From Chiridota heheva (taxonomy: Eukaryota > Echinodermata > Holothuroidea > Apodida > Chiridotidae), in the NCBI GenBank assembly GCA_020152595.1, contig JAIGNY010003296.1:750001-814000 (forward strand): DNA of 64,000 nt. Direction: 5' to 3'. This document shows positions 12,000 through 28,100 of this stretch, piece after piece; position 1 is the first letter of the stretch, and every line of letters begins with the position of its first letter. The position numbers and the translations under genes were made by a program. The notes under the pieces were generated by a model. The model was not told the origin of the DNA. It did no database searches and saw nothing but the letters and a program-made list of their open reading frames with translations.

Positions 12000-14030
12000 T
12001 ATGTATATAGGCCTGCCCCGCCTCAACGAGAACAATTTTTTTTTTATTGCCATCAAAACTCCCGACATTTCCAATCTATTAGTTATTTGCTTATACTTAC
12101 CCTGTGCCTACAAAACTTTCCCCACTAATCTGATCAATATACTTATTACTAATTACAGTTCTTTTGTCATTATTGGCGACTTTAATGCCATTGCGACATA
12201 CTCTTTGGAGGGATTCCTTTGACTCTCACAAAGGCAGTGAGATTTTCGATTTTATGCTTAACAGCTTAATAACAATATTAAATTAATTAATGATAACACC
12301 CCTACATTTTCATGTAAACATTAACTATAAACCCTGTATGTCGGATTTATAATGATCGTTATAAGTACTTTTTGTCTTTTCAAGTTTGTCCTGGTCTTGA
12401 TAGCGATCATTTACCCATTGTTTACAATCTTAAAGGAGCGCTAGACCGAAAAATGATGGCGTATTCTTAGGGTGTCCCCCCCCCAAAAAAAAAAAAAACT
12501 TAAGTGAATATCTGTCACGCAACGATATTACAATTTTCTAGTTAATATGAATATTCAAGTGACCTTAGCCCCCACGTCGCCTGTGGGCTATGAAGGCATG
12601 AAGTTTATCGTTTTGTTGTGGATGATATATTTTTGAAATTGCAAAAAACAAGCGCCCTCACTTTTTGGTCTAGTGCTTTAAATGTGATACTATTCGTGCA
12701 GTCTTGTCCTGCTATATACTCCTGCCTTCTGGTCAGGTTTTTCAACATATTTGAGTATTGATAATTCCTATGTTATGTTTTTTGATATTGGCTCGATTGA
12801 CACTTTGGTTTCCGTTTTGATGTCATCAATTAAATCGGCCAGTTGTAAGTTTAGCCGTTAAAGTTTACTACAGGAAAAATACTGTTTTACCTCAGCATAT
12901 CATACATCCAATCAAATTTCGCAGACGTCTATGTAGGAGTTATATTAAACATAAATGCCACTTGCTAAAACATAATATTAACGCTATCCGTAGGAAAATA
13001 AGCTCTGAATTTAAGCTTTTTAAAAGCCACACTCCATGCATTAAATTAGACAGCAAGTCTGACAGCTGTTAACTAAGTCCAAACCTACTCCTACTCCGTT
13101 AAACTATAACAACTCCATATACTGACCTCAAGAGATCCAACTGTTTTCATATGTATTTTGATTCTGTCCTCTCCACTATCCGTTCTGATTATTTTCTCGA
13201 CAACGAACATTCTAAGTATTACTTTCCCTTTGTACGTAAAAAGAATTTTTCGAACCTATTTTGTACTGTTGTAACTTTAAATGTGAGAGAGGTGATAACC
13301 ACCGCTGACTCAAACCTGTAACCGTACTTGAGCTTGATAAAGCTCTTAAGAACACTAAACAGACGGCCCCGGGGGACTCCGATGGAATAATCTACTTACA
13401 TATTGAAAAGTGCTCTATTAAATGGAATAATCTACTTACATATTAAAAAGTGCTCTGTTAAATGTTAACTTTTTTTATGTCAGCTTTATTATAACATTTG
13501 TTTCAAATTTGGGGTTTTCCCTTTTAAATGGAAAACCGAGCATGTCATCCTTATACCTATAAGCCGGAGAAGGATTACCAGATTACATTATCTTCACTTC
13601 TAAGTAAACTTCTCGAGAGGGTCATCTGTTCTAGGCTCAGTACTTATCTCAACAGTATTAATTTCTTAAATAACTTTCAAGATTTCCGGTCAAATTATAT
13701 ACCTCAGATCAGATAGCTAAGTTGTCTCACCACATTGCTATTAAGCTCTTCGAGAGGAATTTTGTAATTACAGCTCTTTTCGATGCCGGAAAGGCATTTG
13801 ACATGTTATGGCACAGTGGTTTACCTTTTCTAAACTGAATAAACTCTCCCTCCCAGTCAAAGTTAATATAATTTTGATTATCCCGAATCAAAATTTGCCA
13901 TTGGTAATTTTTTGAAAAAACATATTTATGTAATTTTGCCTTGACCAGGTAAGTCCTTGCTCCCCCTAACAAAGTTGCTTTATGATGCCACTGCACTAGG
14001 TGCATTGACAACACTGGATGGTCCAAATTT
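12000..14030 (+). mobile_element. Decayed non-LTR retrotransposon (LINE), plus strand
   Basis: Fragments of the two LINE enzyme domains appear in order. The endonuclease is seen at 12001-12222 (VIIGDFNAIA, the GDFNA motif) and at about 12375-12420 (PGLDSDHLPI, the SDHxPI motif). Reverse transcriptase is seen at 13528-13830: a KLLERVICSRLSTYLNSI segment, then LFDAGKAFDMLWHSGL, equivalent to the catalytic xDxxKAFDxxxH region. Many stops and frameshifts separate the pieces, and a small MITE interrupts it at 12434-12677. This copy is non-functional. Jockey/CR1-like is my guess at clade. Confidence 0.75.
12434..12677. mobile_element. TTAA-type MITE inserted in the LINE
   Basis: TTAA flanks both ends (12430-12433 and 12678-12681). 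The termini face each other: AGGAGCGCTAGACCGAAAAA on the left and TTTTTGGTCTAGTGCT on the right. The TTAA duplication fits piggyBac- or Kolobok-type movement. It lies between the endonuclease and RT remnants of the LINE, so it inserted later. No coding capacity. Confidence 0.65.
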
Positions 14031-15194
14031 TAAGTGTAAGGAACGATATATGCAAAATATAAAACAATTGTATTACATTTTTGAAAATGTTACTAAAAAT
14101 TGCAGCATTAGAAGAGGCATTCTATACCAATGAAGGCAGATAAAGGAATCCTATTCTAAATCGCGGATTTAGTATCAAATAGACAAATTTGCTCAAAATT
14201 AATAACGTTTATTCCAACCCCCTGGCAGGGTCTTTTCTAAAACAATGACTGGGGGCCACGGCACCCCACTCAACAAACTTCCCCCAGTTGAACATTTTGT
14301 CTACCTCCCCCAGTTTGATCCCTGATATATATAACCAAAGAAATGCACTTTTTGTTTTGTTTAATTTTCGCTAAATGAGCAACATTTCCCGAAAATGGAT
14401 CAAAATTTTCCTATAACAAAGAGGAATTATCCCTAATCGATTTTTGTCTTCTATGGTGAATCGATTACCTCCATTGCCTCGCATTGCCTGTGATGTAGGG
14501 GTCGTTCAGTCGTTGAAAATTAGTACATTGATCACTGGATTTCAAATGGAGAACAAACGCTGGTGTTAGTTTTATGACAAGTACTTGTAATATAATTCCT
14601 AAACTTTAAAAGAAAGGATAGTCGGACTGCTGTATGTAATGAAATTACCATAGTAGAACGTTGCGCAAGTGATACGATGTGCAAGCTTTTTAACACAAAT
14701 ACATTTAGGTCTGCCCTAATTATAAGGTTGTCGAGCTGAGTGCGAAATTGTAGACTTCAATACAGATATTCCGATACCAATACAGATATTCTATAATCAT
14801 GCATCATTAATCTGTTAATAGTAGCACCGCTTGATATTGTATAGATATTATAGTTTGTGTAATCAACACACATAATTGAATAAGTATGCTAAATGTCCTA
14901 TTGAAGTTAGTGTTCACGGTTATAATATAGTTTTCATGTACACATGGGTATACGATTGAACTAAATAGTAAACTTTGAAGTTATAATAATCCACCAACAC
15001 ATTTAAACTAGACATTAAAATGAAAATCGATCTTCCAATAAATCTTGTTTATGAAGCAAAGAATGCAGAAAGAGGTAAGTGTTTTTAATGCCACGTGTTA
15101 TTTAGCATCAATTTTTGTACCTGTTAACAGTCGGGAAATCCTTACTTCTAACAAGGATACTATTTAGTATCTCCATGCTTAAATACCATAAAGC
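14031..15194. other. Non-coding, no gene seen
   Basis: AT-rich DNA without a splice-flanked reading frame. A repeat-edge-like segment rich in C/G runs lies at about 14210-14330. Confidence 0.35.
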
Positions 15195-15588
15195 AGGCCG
15201 GATTTCGACATGTAGAGGCCCATGGGCAACTTTAGGAGTGGAGGCCCACACTGCTTTAATGATCGCCGTCTTGGGGGAAGGGTCTAAGGGAAAGGGGTGT
15301 ACCCCTTCGGATTTTTTGGAATAATTAAGGGTGCTTAGATGTAAAATGGTGCAGTATTTTGTGATTTTTGAAGTAAGTTTATGTTCAAGAATTTGTGTTT
15401 TGTAAGCCTGTTTGCATGCTCAATTTTCAGTACAAATGAACAGGTTGCTACCACTCCTACCAATGCAAATTAACAGGTTGCTACCACATTTTCCCCTTAC
15501 AATTTTTTCTTTAAGAAATATGTAGAGTCCTCTGGTTGTGGAGGGCCATGGTCAACTGTTCACGTTGCCCATTGCTAAATCCGGCCCT
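15195..15588. mobile_element. MITE-like inverted-repeat element
   Basis: Left end AGGCCGGATTT (15195) and right end AAATCCGGCCCT (to 15588) are inverted copies. GAGGCCCATGGGCAAC on the left faces GTTGCCCATTG and GGGCCATGG on the right. The interior contains a short direct repeat (AACAGGTTGCTACCAC, twice). No coding. Confidence 0.5.
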
Positions 15589-15889
15589 GTCATAGAGTCT
15601 TTGCTCGTAGTAAGTAAGAACCAAAACACTATGGAAGTCGCCATTGTGCAGGTTTACTCATAATGCAGCATTTTGATTTTACTTGTTCAGTTTAGGGATT
15701 AACACTCCGACGCGCCTGGAAGTTTTTATCGGCTTCGGCGACCAACAAACATGAATATTCAATTCAATGGCTAATAAAAGAAGAAACAAAAAACTGGGGA
15801 TTCTAATATGAGTTCATTGATAAGATTTCAAGAAATTCGTCACGAAAACTGTTCAGTAGAGTAGGTTACGTTATCGACTGTTTAAAGGT

Positions 15890-16516
15890 CTATAAGGGTA
15901 TTGCAGCTGACGTCACGAGGTCACATGACTTTGTTTAGATTGCCATTTTGTATGAAAAACCACTGTTGTCTGCTGTACACTTAATCAGACTTACATACGT
16001 TTGCATGTTGTTATATAAGATTATTTTTGTAAGATAATTATACCGGAATCTTGCTGTGCCGTGGTTGCATTAATATATGTGTGCGAGGGAATAAAAGACA
16101 TTTTCTCGATTTTCATCTGATCCTGATTGACGTTCGAAGTGGGTTTCTGCTGTACGATGCGGACGCTTCAACCTACGGTTTACACTAGGATTTGCAACGA
16201 GCACCTTATATCAGGTATGTAGGCTTTGTCTGAGTATAACGAAGAATCAGCTGGCGTTAACGTTAAAGCTACTCTTCTTATACCCTGTGAAAATATACAA
16301 CTTAAGGAAAATATGAAGTAAACTCAGAAGCAAACAACAAATTGCAAGTAGTAAAATTCGCTGAACTGGTTCTGGTAGGTTAGAATGTAGTATGTTGGTT
16401 GTACGCGTTATTTGACTGAGATGTGTAAAGACGCGACGTGTAACACAACGACGCCGCTGCCCTGCAAAATGGAGTCCAGTTGACTTAAGAGTCACGTAAT
16501 GAAATTCCTCTATAGA
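15890..16516. repeat. THAP-exon-containing repeat, copy A
   Basis: Matches 44817-45455 along its whole length in the same orientation. In order it contains a promoter-like stretch (GACGTCA, GGTCACATGAC, GCCATTTTG, TATATAAG), a decayed THAP exon with donor, and about 300 bp of downstream intron-like DNA. Because the intron-like part is also shared, the copies arose by DNA duplication rather than retroposition. Confidence 0.75.
16040..16214 (+). pseudogene. Decayed THAP zinc-finger exon, copy A
   Basis: This aligns with the better-preserved copy at 44975-45161. The start codon is changed (ATA), stops occur (e.g. TGA in the segment after TCTGATCCTGAT) and indels break the frame. It nevertheless keeps the CCGGAATCTTGCTGTGCC start, the tryptophan codon expected of THAP domains (TCGAAGTGGGTTTCTGCTGT) that copy B has lost, and the TATATCAG|GTATGT donor. 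The THAP family is a C2CH zinc-coordinating DNA-binding module found in host factors and some DNA transposases. Confidence 0.6.
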
Positions 16517-16549
16517 GAGGTACGAGAGTTTTATGTTCAATCACTGACT

Positions 16550-17470
16550 GAAAAGAGCATTAAAACTTGAGTGCATAGTCTTTAAATTTTCAAAATAGCA
16601 TTGCGTAGTTTCAAAGTTATAACTAAATTTGAATTTTCTTCAAAAAAAAAGAAGAAAAAATGTGATGTATAAACAGGAAATCACCTGATTGTTTCTATTT
16701 CTCCTCTTAATTTCAGACATTAAAAATGTTCACAATGACTTCTCCAGCTTGAGGGTCCTTTGGTCTATGTAAAAAAATCAAATCCTTTAAAGGTGTAGGA
16801 ACCTGTGAGTAAAGTTGACAAAATTGACCCTTTTGCAAATAAAAAGTGCCCCTCAATTACTGTCAAAGGTGCAAGAAGTGGGAGAATGTGCGCACACTTT
16901 AAACAAAATATTACAAAAGTGTCCCTATATTAAAATTAAATACCCTTTAATTTCTGACATAATAGTAAGAAACTGGCGACTTTTGTCAGTCCATTTATGG
17001 GAATGTGTTCCCATTGAAGAGTGACCTTTTCTATAAAGGAAGTGCCTCTTTAACTTTACTTTATTATCTACCTACATACGGGAAACGGACATATCAGACA
17101 TAATGTATATAACTTGGATTTCCCCCTAATAGACTTCCTACACTCCTGAAATATTCTTCATCAGAATTATCTGCGCTCTTTCAAAGAAAAATGGCAGAGG
17201 GTTAGATACAAAGGATTTACAGAAAATAGAGACTATTCATACATCATAAGACTGCACTGCAAAAGCAACGCAAAAATTTGCATATTTGAACAATTAAACC
17301 AGAGTCTTCTAAATTGGCCAATTCTTAACCGATTTTGATTAATTTGTTTGCTTTCTTGATGTGTTTTAGTGATCTTGAAATCAACGCCTTTGTTGACTGT
17401 ACCTATTCATATACCTTTAATGGTGAATCTTGTTCCTATAAAGAAAATGCTCAATTCAAAACCTTAGTCT
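16550..17470. repeat. Dispersed repeat shared with 37380-37880
   Basis: The words GAAAAGAGCATTAAAACTTGAG, CTTAATTTCAGACATTAAAAATGT and GCAAAAATTTGCATATTTG recur in order at 37385-37880 in the same orientation. This copy carries about 370 bp of extra DNA (about 16785-17155) that copy 2 lacks. It starts immediately after the THAP repeat. No coding seen. Confidence 0.6.
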
Positions 17471-17641
17471 GTCAGTAGCATTCAAAGCTTGATCGGTTTA
17501 TTCGAATTTTCTTAATCAATTCACTTTACAGCTTTACGGATAATTCGTTTTATATATGATCTTTACATAATTTATGTATACAGTTTTTTTCTTTCAGACC
17601 ACATGTACCTGTATACCGTAGATACTGCATGTGGACCCCAT

Positions 17642-20249
<2,608 letters not shown>

Positions 20250-20384
20250 AAGCCCTGGAGCCGCTAGCAGCCGATCGCCGACGACGAGCGAACACACAAT
20301 TACAATTACGGGGTCGTCGTCTGCGTATTCGGCTATGATAGTAACAATGCTATCACGAAACGCTTAATACGACCCGGACGAGAA
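20250..20384 (+). other. GC-rich exon-like island
   Basis: A pyrimidine-rich tract and CCCCTCACAG precede this block, and it ends ACACAG|GTACGA, so it is shaped like an exon. It is much richer in CpG than its surroundings. However, two frames from the acceptor reach stops inside the block and the third stops at the TAA at 20365-20367, so a coding role would require a terminal exon. No product recognised; a dispersed repeat is equally possible. Confidence 0.25.
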
Positions 20385-20875
20385 CACAGGTACGACGTAC
20401 GGACAGACATAACATCGACAACCAAGAACTAAGCCTTTCTTGTCTTGATTATGACAGTTTGGTTTTCTTTTCTTATTATTACTTAATTCAAGGATCAGTT
20501 CAGTGGTCAATATAAAATAAGACGTTGACAGGTTGATATAAACAAATTTGTGAAAAAAGTACTTCAATATCGAATTCCGTTAAGGAGATATTCAAGTTTA
20601 AAGTTCAAGTCTTATCTGTGTAGAAATGACTGGTGTAGTAAATCCACTATGAAAAGTTGGCGCCCTTTTCCTCAGTTTTCTAACAATTGTTAATGTATTT
20701 TAAAGAAAATTGATGCAATCTCTTACTTTTTAATTATTTTCCTCAATTTTGTTTCAAGTGGTAAATTCTAATTACCCATACAGCCATACTAGATTCTGTT
20801 TTGTTACTTTGCTGACATATTCAATGATTTTTAAGCCACAAACATTGCAGAAAAATATGATAAAATTCATAACTT

Positions 20876-21010
20876 TGAGGAATCTGAGGATGCGATGCTA
20901 CAACTAGTCTGATTTCGTTTGTACACAAATTATACGAAGTAACACTTTGAAACTTCAATATCTCCATAACGGGTTGAGATATTTGAATGCCTTTTTACCA
21001 TTTTGTTTCT
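20876..21010. repeat. Dispersed repeat shared with 24995-25145
   Basis: GAATCTGAGGATG...ACAACTAGTCTG, followed by TTTGAATGC(C/T)TT...CACCATT/ACCATTTTGTTTCTTTT, recurs in order at 24995-25145 and in part at 21740-21800. Non-coding. Confidence 0.5.
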
Positions 21011-21140
21011 TTTAAAGTCCTCTTTCATATAAGATAAACTTCTTGTTTGATGCTGAACTTATCCTTTCATTTGCAGATTTTTTTCGAAAGCTGATTGTGA
21101 TTTTGAGCTTTGGACGATCTACCAATTCTGGTATAATGCA

Positions 21141-21310
21141 TTAAAGGCCAGTTGTCGTCTCTAAAGTACGAAGTTAATACAATTCAATTCCTGCATTTTG
21201 ATTGGTCGAAGCACAATGGTATAATGTGCACTTACATCGATAGGCCAATTATAATTGTTTTAGAATAAATTGTACGCTACCACATTTTCATCACGATATA
21301 TGGTATTTAC
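21141..21310. mobile_element. TTAA-type MITE, copy 1
   Basis: Starts TTAAAGGCCAGTTGTCGTCT and shares an internal core (TTTTGATTGGTCGAA.CACAATGGTA, TGTGCACTTACAT) with the copies at 21568, 22643 and, inverted, 22182. The right end is degenerate (ATATATGGTATTTACAGG). Confidence 0.7.
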
Positions 21311-21567
21311 AGGATTCACTAAGTGGTCAAGCAAGAGTATATTACAAGATTACAGAAAACATGTATGGAAAGAGGCATTTAAAAACACCAAATTGTGTTT
21401 TGTTTGAGGGAAGGCAAATTCAAATAGTAAAAAGTTAAATTAATTGTATTTAAAATACATTAAGAATTGTTAAGATTGAAGGAAATTGTGAGCTTGAAAG
21501 CGTCAACCTTCCATAGTAGACTTAGTGCATCAGTCATTTCTACACAGATATACTACAGTACAGAGCT

Positions 21568-21737
21568 TTAAAGGCCAGTTGACGTCTCTAACGTGCGAGG
21601 TAAATAAAATTCAAATCTTGTGTTTTGATTGGTCGAAACACAATGGTACAGTGTGCACTTACATTGATTGGCCAATCAGTATCGTTTTGAAATATATTGT
21701 ACGCCGCCACATTTTAATCACGATAGATGGCTTTTAC
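21568..21737. mobile_element. TTAA-type MITE, copy 2
   Basis: Same family as copy 1: TTAAAGGCCAGTTGACGTCT at the left and CACGATAGATGGCTTTTAC at the right. The core contains GATTGGTCGAAACACAATGG and the CAAT-box-like GGCCAATC. Confidence 0.7.
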
Positions 21738-22181
21738 ATTTTAATAACGCCTTTAACGGATTTAGATTTTTGAATGCTTCCTTCACCCTTTTGTGTCCTT
21801 TAAAATATTCTTTCATGTAAGATAAGTTTACTTGACCCTGAACTAATCCTGTGTTTTGTGAAAATGGAGCTGCTGATTACCTCAAGTGTTTCGTCCTAGG
21901 TTTTAGTTTTGTTGCAATGACGTCGGAGGGGATGCGAAAAGAGATGTTGGGCAACATTTAAAAATATCAAAGACTTTTTATATTTACAGTCAGTTTTTTC
22001 TTCAAATCTATGTACTTTTAAGCTCCCACATGAAACTGGGAAGACAAGGTACCACTCTCCACAGGCACTGTCCCCGTGATGTAAGGACATGAATGGAACT
22101 ATTTTGTTTGCTGAATAACAACTAACACAAATTCCAATTACCAAGCATCAATGAAATGAAAAATAAAATAAAATAATTTGT

Positions 22182-22368
22182 ATAAAGGCCATCTATTGTG
22201 ATTTAGATCGGGCAGTGTACATTATCGAAATTGATTACTGATTGATCAATCAGCATAAGTGCACATTAGACCATCACATTTCGATCAATCAAAACACACG
22301 AATTTAAATCGTGATGTAAGAACATGAATAGAACGTTTAATAACGTTAAAGACGATACCTGATATATA
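22182..22368. mobile_element. TTAA-type MITE, inverted degenerate copy
   Basis: Reads as the reverse complement of the neighbouring copies: ATAAAGGCCATCTATTGTGATTT at the left and TTTCGATCAATCAAAACACA inside. A small insertion separates the right end (AACGTTAAAGACG). Confidence 0.5.
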
Positions 22369-22642
22369 AATTTGTAGCATTTTCTAAATTGAAGAAAGTT
22401 AAACTCTGAGCTGATCAGTTTCTGAATTTTGAAAATGATACTTTTAGTTTTTGAGTAAAGGTTGATCAAAGTTTGATTAGTTTTAAATTCATCCGAAATT
22501 TGTTATGTAATTCTTAAAATTTCTTTCCTACATGTTGGTCACTGAAACTGATAGGAAAATCTATTTCTGCTAGAATTTAATTGGTGGAATGCACCACCTC
22601 AAAGAATTATGAGAGACATTCATAAAACAAAACAAAAATTAA

Positions 22643-22804
22643 AGGAGAGTTGTTGTCTATAATGTGCGAGGTGAATACAATTCAATTCCTGCGTTTTGAT
22701 TGGTCGAAACACAATGGTACAGTGTGCACTTACATTGATAGGCCAATCCATATCGTTTTGGAATGAATTGTACGCCGCCATATTTTAATCACGATATATG
22801 GCCT
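22643..22804. mobile_element. TTAA-type MITE, copy 3 (intact ends)
   Basis: TTAA on both sides (22639-22642, 22805-22808), with AGGAGAGTTG at the left end and TATATGGCCT at the right end. The internal core is shared with copies 1 and 2. Best-bounded member of the cluster. Confidence 0.7.
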
Positions 22805-22808
22805 TTAA

Positions 22809-25147
22809 TAAAAGAAAATACCAAAGTCGCGTCATATAAAGATTTACCTAAAATATGCAAATTGATGCCTGAGATATAAGAATACTGTAAAATCAGCAAT
22901 GTTTAACCGATTGTGATGGAATTTTGTGCTACTTTGTTGGCTTTCAATAGCCATATAGTCTAAACCAATTTAGCGAAGGTTGCCACTACACGTTTATCAT
23001 ACATTTTTTAAGGGCACAGTGACACCAGTGTTTCTTTTGCTATGTAATCCATCATTTTCCATCCATGTAATAATTAATGAAAAAACAAATAAATTATAAT
23101 AATGCATTATTCATAAATTACTTCTAAAATATATTCAAATGTTGCACGAAATCGTTCGGAGTAGTAAGCATGGTAAGTATAATGATTGAAAATGAGTAAT
23201 GACTTTCCGAATATCTAATAACTATTTTGATTTCTAACAAATATCATTCTTCTTGTATTTCAGATTCACATCTGTGATTGGCCTTGAAATTCACCTGCTT
23301 GCCCAAAAGTCAATTATTTGGAGGAATTTTTCAATATCTTTAAATAAATTTTGATTAAACAGAATTGATGGATAACTTCCGACTTCAGGAAGAACTGTCT
23401 TTCCCATCTTCCATTGTACAATATACGACATAGAGGAAAATGCTTTAATGAAATTTAAAGCACAAATTCTCTTTGATTAACCAAAATTTCCCTTGAATCT
23501 GTCAGTCTGTAGGATGCATGCTTTGTCAGGACTTCCGGTAAAGAGAAATAATTTCAAAAGCAAAGGGTGGAGTGATATAAAGGCTGAAAGGGAAACCAAT
23601 GTTAACCACACTTTATAGCATAGCAGGTCCTTGCCTTTTTAAAGGCATCCAAGTTATCAATCCGTGGAAACAATCTTTACGTCTTTATTTCGGAGAAAGT
23701 GTCACCTTTTTGGTAACAGCTCATGTACATGTAAATACGGTGTTCTGTGTATAGTTGTCCAACAGTAGTAACTATGGTATTTTGACCAAGATTAAGATAT
23801 TACGTACATTTTGTCAGTGGTAAAAATACCAAATTGAGCAATTAAAGAAATAAAGATCCTCACTAAACTTTAAAAAAAAACTATTATGTTTCAAAAATAT
23901 AAAACATAATATTTTTCACCTTCCAGCAGTCTACTGTTCTCTTATAATTATAGCAATCCTGCTTATAGATACAATTCAAGGATTAACAAAGAAATAGAAA
24001 CGATTAACTGCGATTTCCTCCATTTTCTTTCTATGTCTATTTAGAAACAAAAATATCTTCACATTGATTGAATGAATTAGATTAGTGACGACTGCTCAGA
24101 GGTGTCTACAACGTATTACAGTGCACAAAAAGACAACGCGAACCGTGAAGAAATCGTTAATATAACTAACTATATAAAAAATCTCTTTTTACAAATTTCC
24201 TGTTGTTCGGAAGATAAATTTCAAGTTAAAGTTTGTATGTATAAATATATTTAAAGGGGTGACAGGTTGTGTAAATTATGTAATTCATCAAGTAGAATAC
24301 AAATTCATTTCTCTCCTCAGTTTGTATCAAATTCTCTCACTTGAGGAAAAAGTAAGCTACTTCCCGAGTCTCGATAGCACACCTACTAGCCTACGACCTA
24401 CCTATAATAATATAATCTTTCACTTGATTGTTTACAATATTTCAAACTTTCTTTTTCATTCTGTGGATTTCAGAGATAAGTTACGGTACTTTACAATGTC
24501 TCGAATATTTTGTTAACTAATAGTTAACATATTATCATATATGTTTGCTTTACAATGTACTTCATTGCATGCATTGTGTATTTATATTTCCATGAGCCGG
24601 AGGCCTAAAGACGATAAACAAATCATATATCTCCTTCCGTTAAATAGATCAATGAAGTTACAAGTTACGACAAATCTCGGGAAATAACTGCTGCAAATTC
24701 TACTGAAGGAGAATGACTTCACACCCTCCCCAAATTGATTCGGTTTTTGTTTATCGAAAATATTTGTCAACATTTATTTTGATAGTTTAAAAGCAGCAGT
24801 CTGGTACACTGTTGAAGTAGATTTTTTTGATACATATTATGGTTGTAACGTATCAATAACAATATCTCGTATAACAATGCAATGTTTCAACAATAACATG
24901 AAAATTATCACTGTTTGTCTGGTTTCAGTCATTTCTGCACAGCCCTGACTTTAATGATCTGATTTTAATAGAAACAAAAAATGGTGACGGAACTACTTCA
25001 GAATCTGAGGATGTGACGTCACAACTAGTCTGGTTTAAGCCGTTTCTATTCAAAAGATACCAAGCTTAAATCTAAATATCTCTTTAACGAAATCAGATTT
25101 TTGAATGCTTTCTTCACCATTCTGTTTCTTTTGACATCCTCAAACCT
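22809..25147. other. Non-coding, no gene seen
   Basis: AT-rich DNA. The second copy of the 20876 repeat is at about 24995-25145. The open frame at 24259-24516 has no domain or splice support. Confidence 0.35.
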
Positions 25148-28100
25148 CCTATCCGGAGAGTCACACCTTTAACAACTTACTGAAAACAGCATGAATACAT
25201 TATGCATATAGTAAATCCAAGATAACAGCTTTGACGACCACGTGCAATGGGTCTTTGGCTAGTTCCTGTTACACGGAGTGCATTAAATCTTACCGTAAAA
25301 TATGCCGTGCTATATCATAAACTTACTATATCTGTATTTACATGATTATCTAATCTCTAGAAATTACAATTGAAGAGTTGAAAACGGATAAATAGAAGAA
25401 TTAGAGAAACGTGATTAAATGATGATTTAGCTAATATATACATTGCACATCTCTGAAGTACAGATTAAATATGAAGTATTTAAAGGAATGCAACTCTTAA
25501 GTGAAAAACAAAAATCGCACGTTGTAAGAAATAACAACCATGAAATTTAATTGCTACTTCATAGCATTGATTCTACACTAAAGCGAATTTACTTTTGATT
25601 TTGCATAAATGGAACATTTGAACATTAAAATCTCTAGACTGACGAGGAAGAAAGATGTAAGCTATTCGATGTAATTAGAAATGGAAGTCTTTCGAATCTG
25701 TAGCTGGTGTTTAATAGTAGCAAGTTACGACGCATCTACCCCTCCCGAATAAATGAGTTCAATAAAAATAAGATCAAGAAAACATGTTCGAAAGGATTTG
25801 TAAATATGACCTCCAATTATTGTAATGGGGTATTAATCTTACAAAAATAAAAACATATTAATAAGTCATCAGCATTTTGCTCTCGGCGACTGCACTATCC
25901 GCAAAGTTGATCACATCTTTAACAACGTAATTAAAACAGCATGAATACATACGGCAATTCAAGATAGCAGCTTTTATAACCACGTACAATGGGTCTTTGG
26001 CCAGTTCGTGTTATACCGGGTACGTTCATTCTTACCGTAAAATATGCCATCATCAGTTTGGGTCGTACCGCCAATCGGGGGGCTGAATAATTCCCCCGAT
26101 CGGGAGACTCAAGCATGCGCACTGATCTTCCAGTGATGTATGGAAGTCGCCATTTTTATTGTGAAGTCTCAGTCATAGACGCTTATAAGTCTGAAGGTTT
26201 GTAACAAAGTTTGCTTTGTTCATGTTCAATTTCGCGAAAGTAAAACAACTTCGTTACTATCACGCAGTTATTGCTAAAAAAAAAAAAAACTTTATTAAAA
26301 TGCGACTGCCTAACGGTAACACATAATAAGAATTCATCACTGTTCTTCAAATTTTTCGAAAATCGCACGGTGAATTTTAAGAGCGCACGGTGAAAAGATA
26401 ATTCATATGCCATTATTTCAAATCGTGAAGAAAAACAATTGAACCCTCCCACCCTTCGCGTTGGTTAGGTTCCCCGCGCTCGAAATGTGTCAAATTCTTA
26501 TGTTATTTTTATACAGACTTTGACTTTGGATAGATGCATTGTGGGATACTTGTGTAAAGATCCTCCAATCGGGAGAACAGAACTGTTCTCCGGCGGTCGG
26601 TGGTACAAACCAGACTGATCATAAACTTACTATATCTGTATTTACATAACTATCTAAACTCTAGAAAATGCAATTGAACAGTTGAAGAATAAATAAATAA
26701 AGAAACGTGATTAAATGATGATTTAGCTAATATATACATTGCACATCTCTGAGCTACAGATTAAATATAAAGTATTTAAAGGAATATAACTCTTACCTAA
26801 AAAAACGCACACGTGGTAAAAAAAAAAATTCAATTGCTACTTCTTATAACATATCATTGATGGAGCATTAAAGCGAATTTACTTTTGATTTTGCATCAAT
26901 GGAACGTTTGAACATTACAATCTCTAAACTGACAAGGAAGAATGATGGCGGCCATTTGATATAATGAGAAATGGAAGTCTTTCAATTCTTTAGCAGGTGC
27001 AAAATAGAAGCAGGCTACGATCCATCTGCCACTCCCGAAAAATAAAGTTAAAAAAGATAAGACCACGAAAATATATTCCAAAAGATTTGTAAATATAACC
27101 TCCAATTATTGTAATGGGGTATTATTCTTACAAAAATAAAAACATATTATAAGTCATCAGCATTGTTCTCTTGTCTACTGCCCCTATCCGGAGAATTGAT
27201 TACACCCTTAACAACATAACGAAACCAACTTAAAAATCCAAACCTTGAAGACATCAGCCTTGCCAACCACGTGCAATGGGTCTTTGGCCAGTTCCTGTTG
27301 CACGGATACATGAATTCAAGCCGTAAAATCTGCCACAATATTTCATAATCTCACTTTATCTGTATTTACATTTCTAAACTCTAGAAATTACAATTGAAAA
27401 CCTGATAAATGCAAGAAATAGATAATCATGACCACGTGATAATTTGGCTTACAGTATATGTACACTTTTAGAACAAAAAGTTTCCAACTTTTCACGTATT
27501 TGAAATCTTCTCGTATCTAGAAACCTTTTTTTAACAGTGTACATTGCACATCTTTTATCTACAAATTACTTAAATTTAAATATAAAGTATTCAAAGGAAT
27601 AAACTATTTACTAAAAAAAATTGTAAGATAAAAAGTCTGTCACACATATTTAATGACAAAGTGCACAGATAATTTTGAAGAACATGAGGGTGTGGTATTA
27701 CGTCTCGCCTGCTTTGAGTAATTTGTGCACAGACCTGATAAAATTTCATTTTCATTTATATGATAGAAAACAAATTGACGACAACAATCCCACAAATAGT
27801 AGTCATGGAAATAATTTGTTACTATTTACAACTTATCATCAATTGAACACGAATTTGCTTTTGATTTTGCATCGAAGGAATGCCGTGTGAACATTAATTT
27901 AACCGACGAGGAAGAACAGTTGACGGAAGCCATTCGATGTCACAAAAAATGGAAGTCTTTCAAATCTTTGCTTTGTGATTCCATATTTCAATTAATCAGG
28001 TAATGGGTGCAAACAAAATGTGACAACTGGTTTTATTCATTTCTGTACAGACCTGATAAAATCACATTTTCATTTATATGATAGAAAACAAATTGATGAC

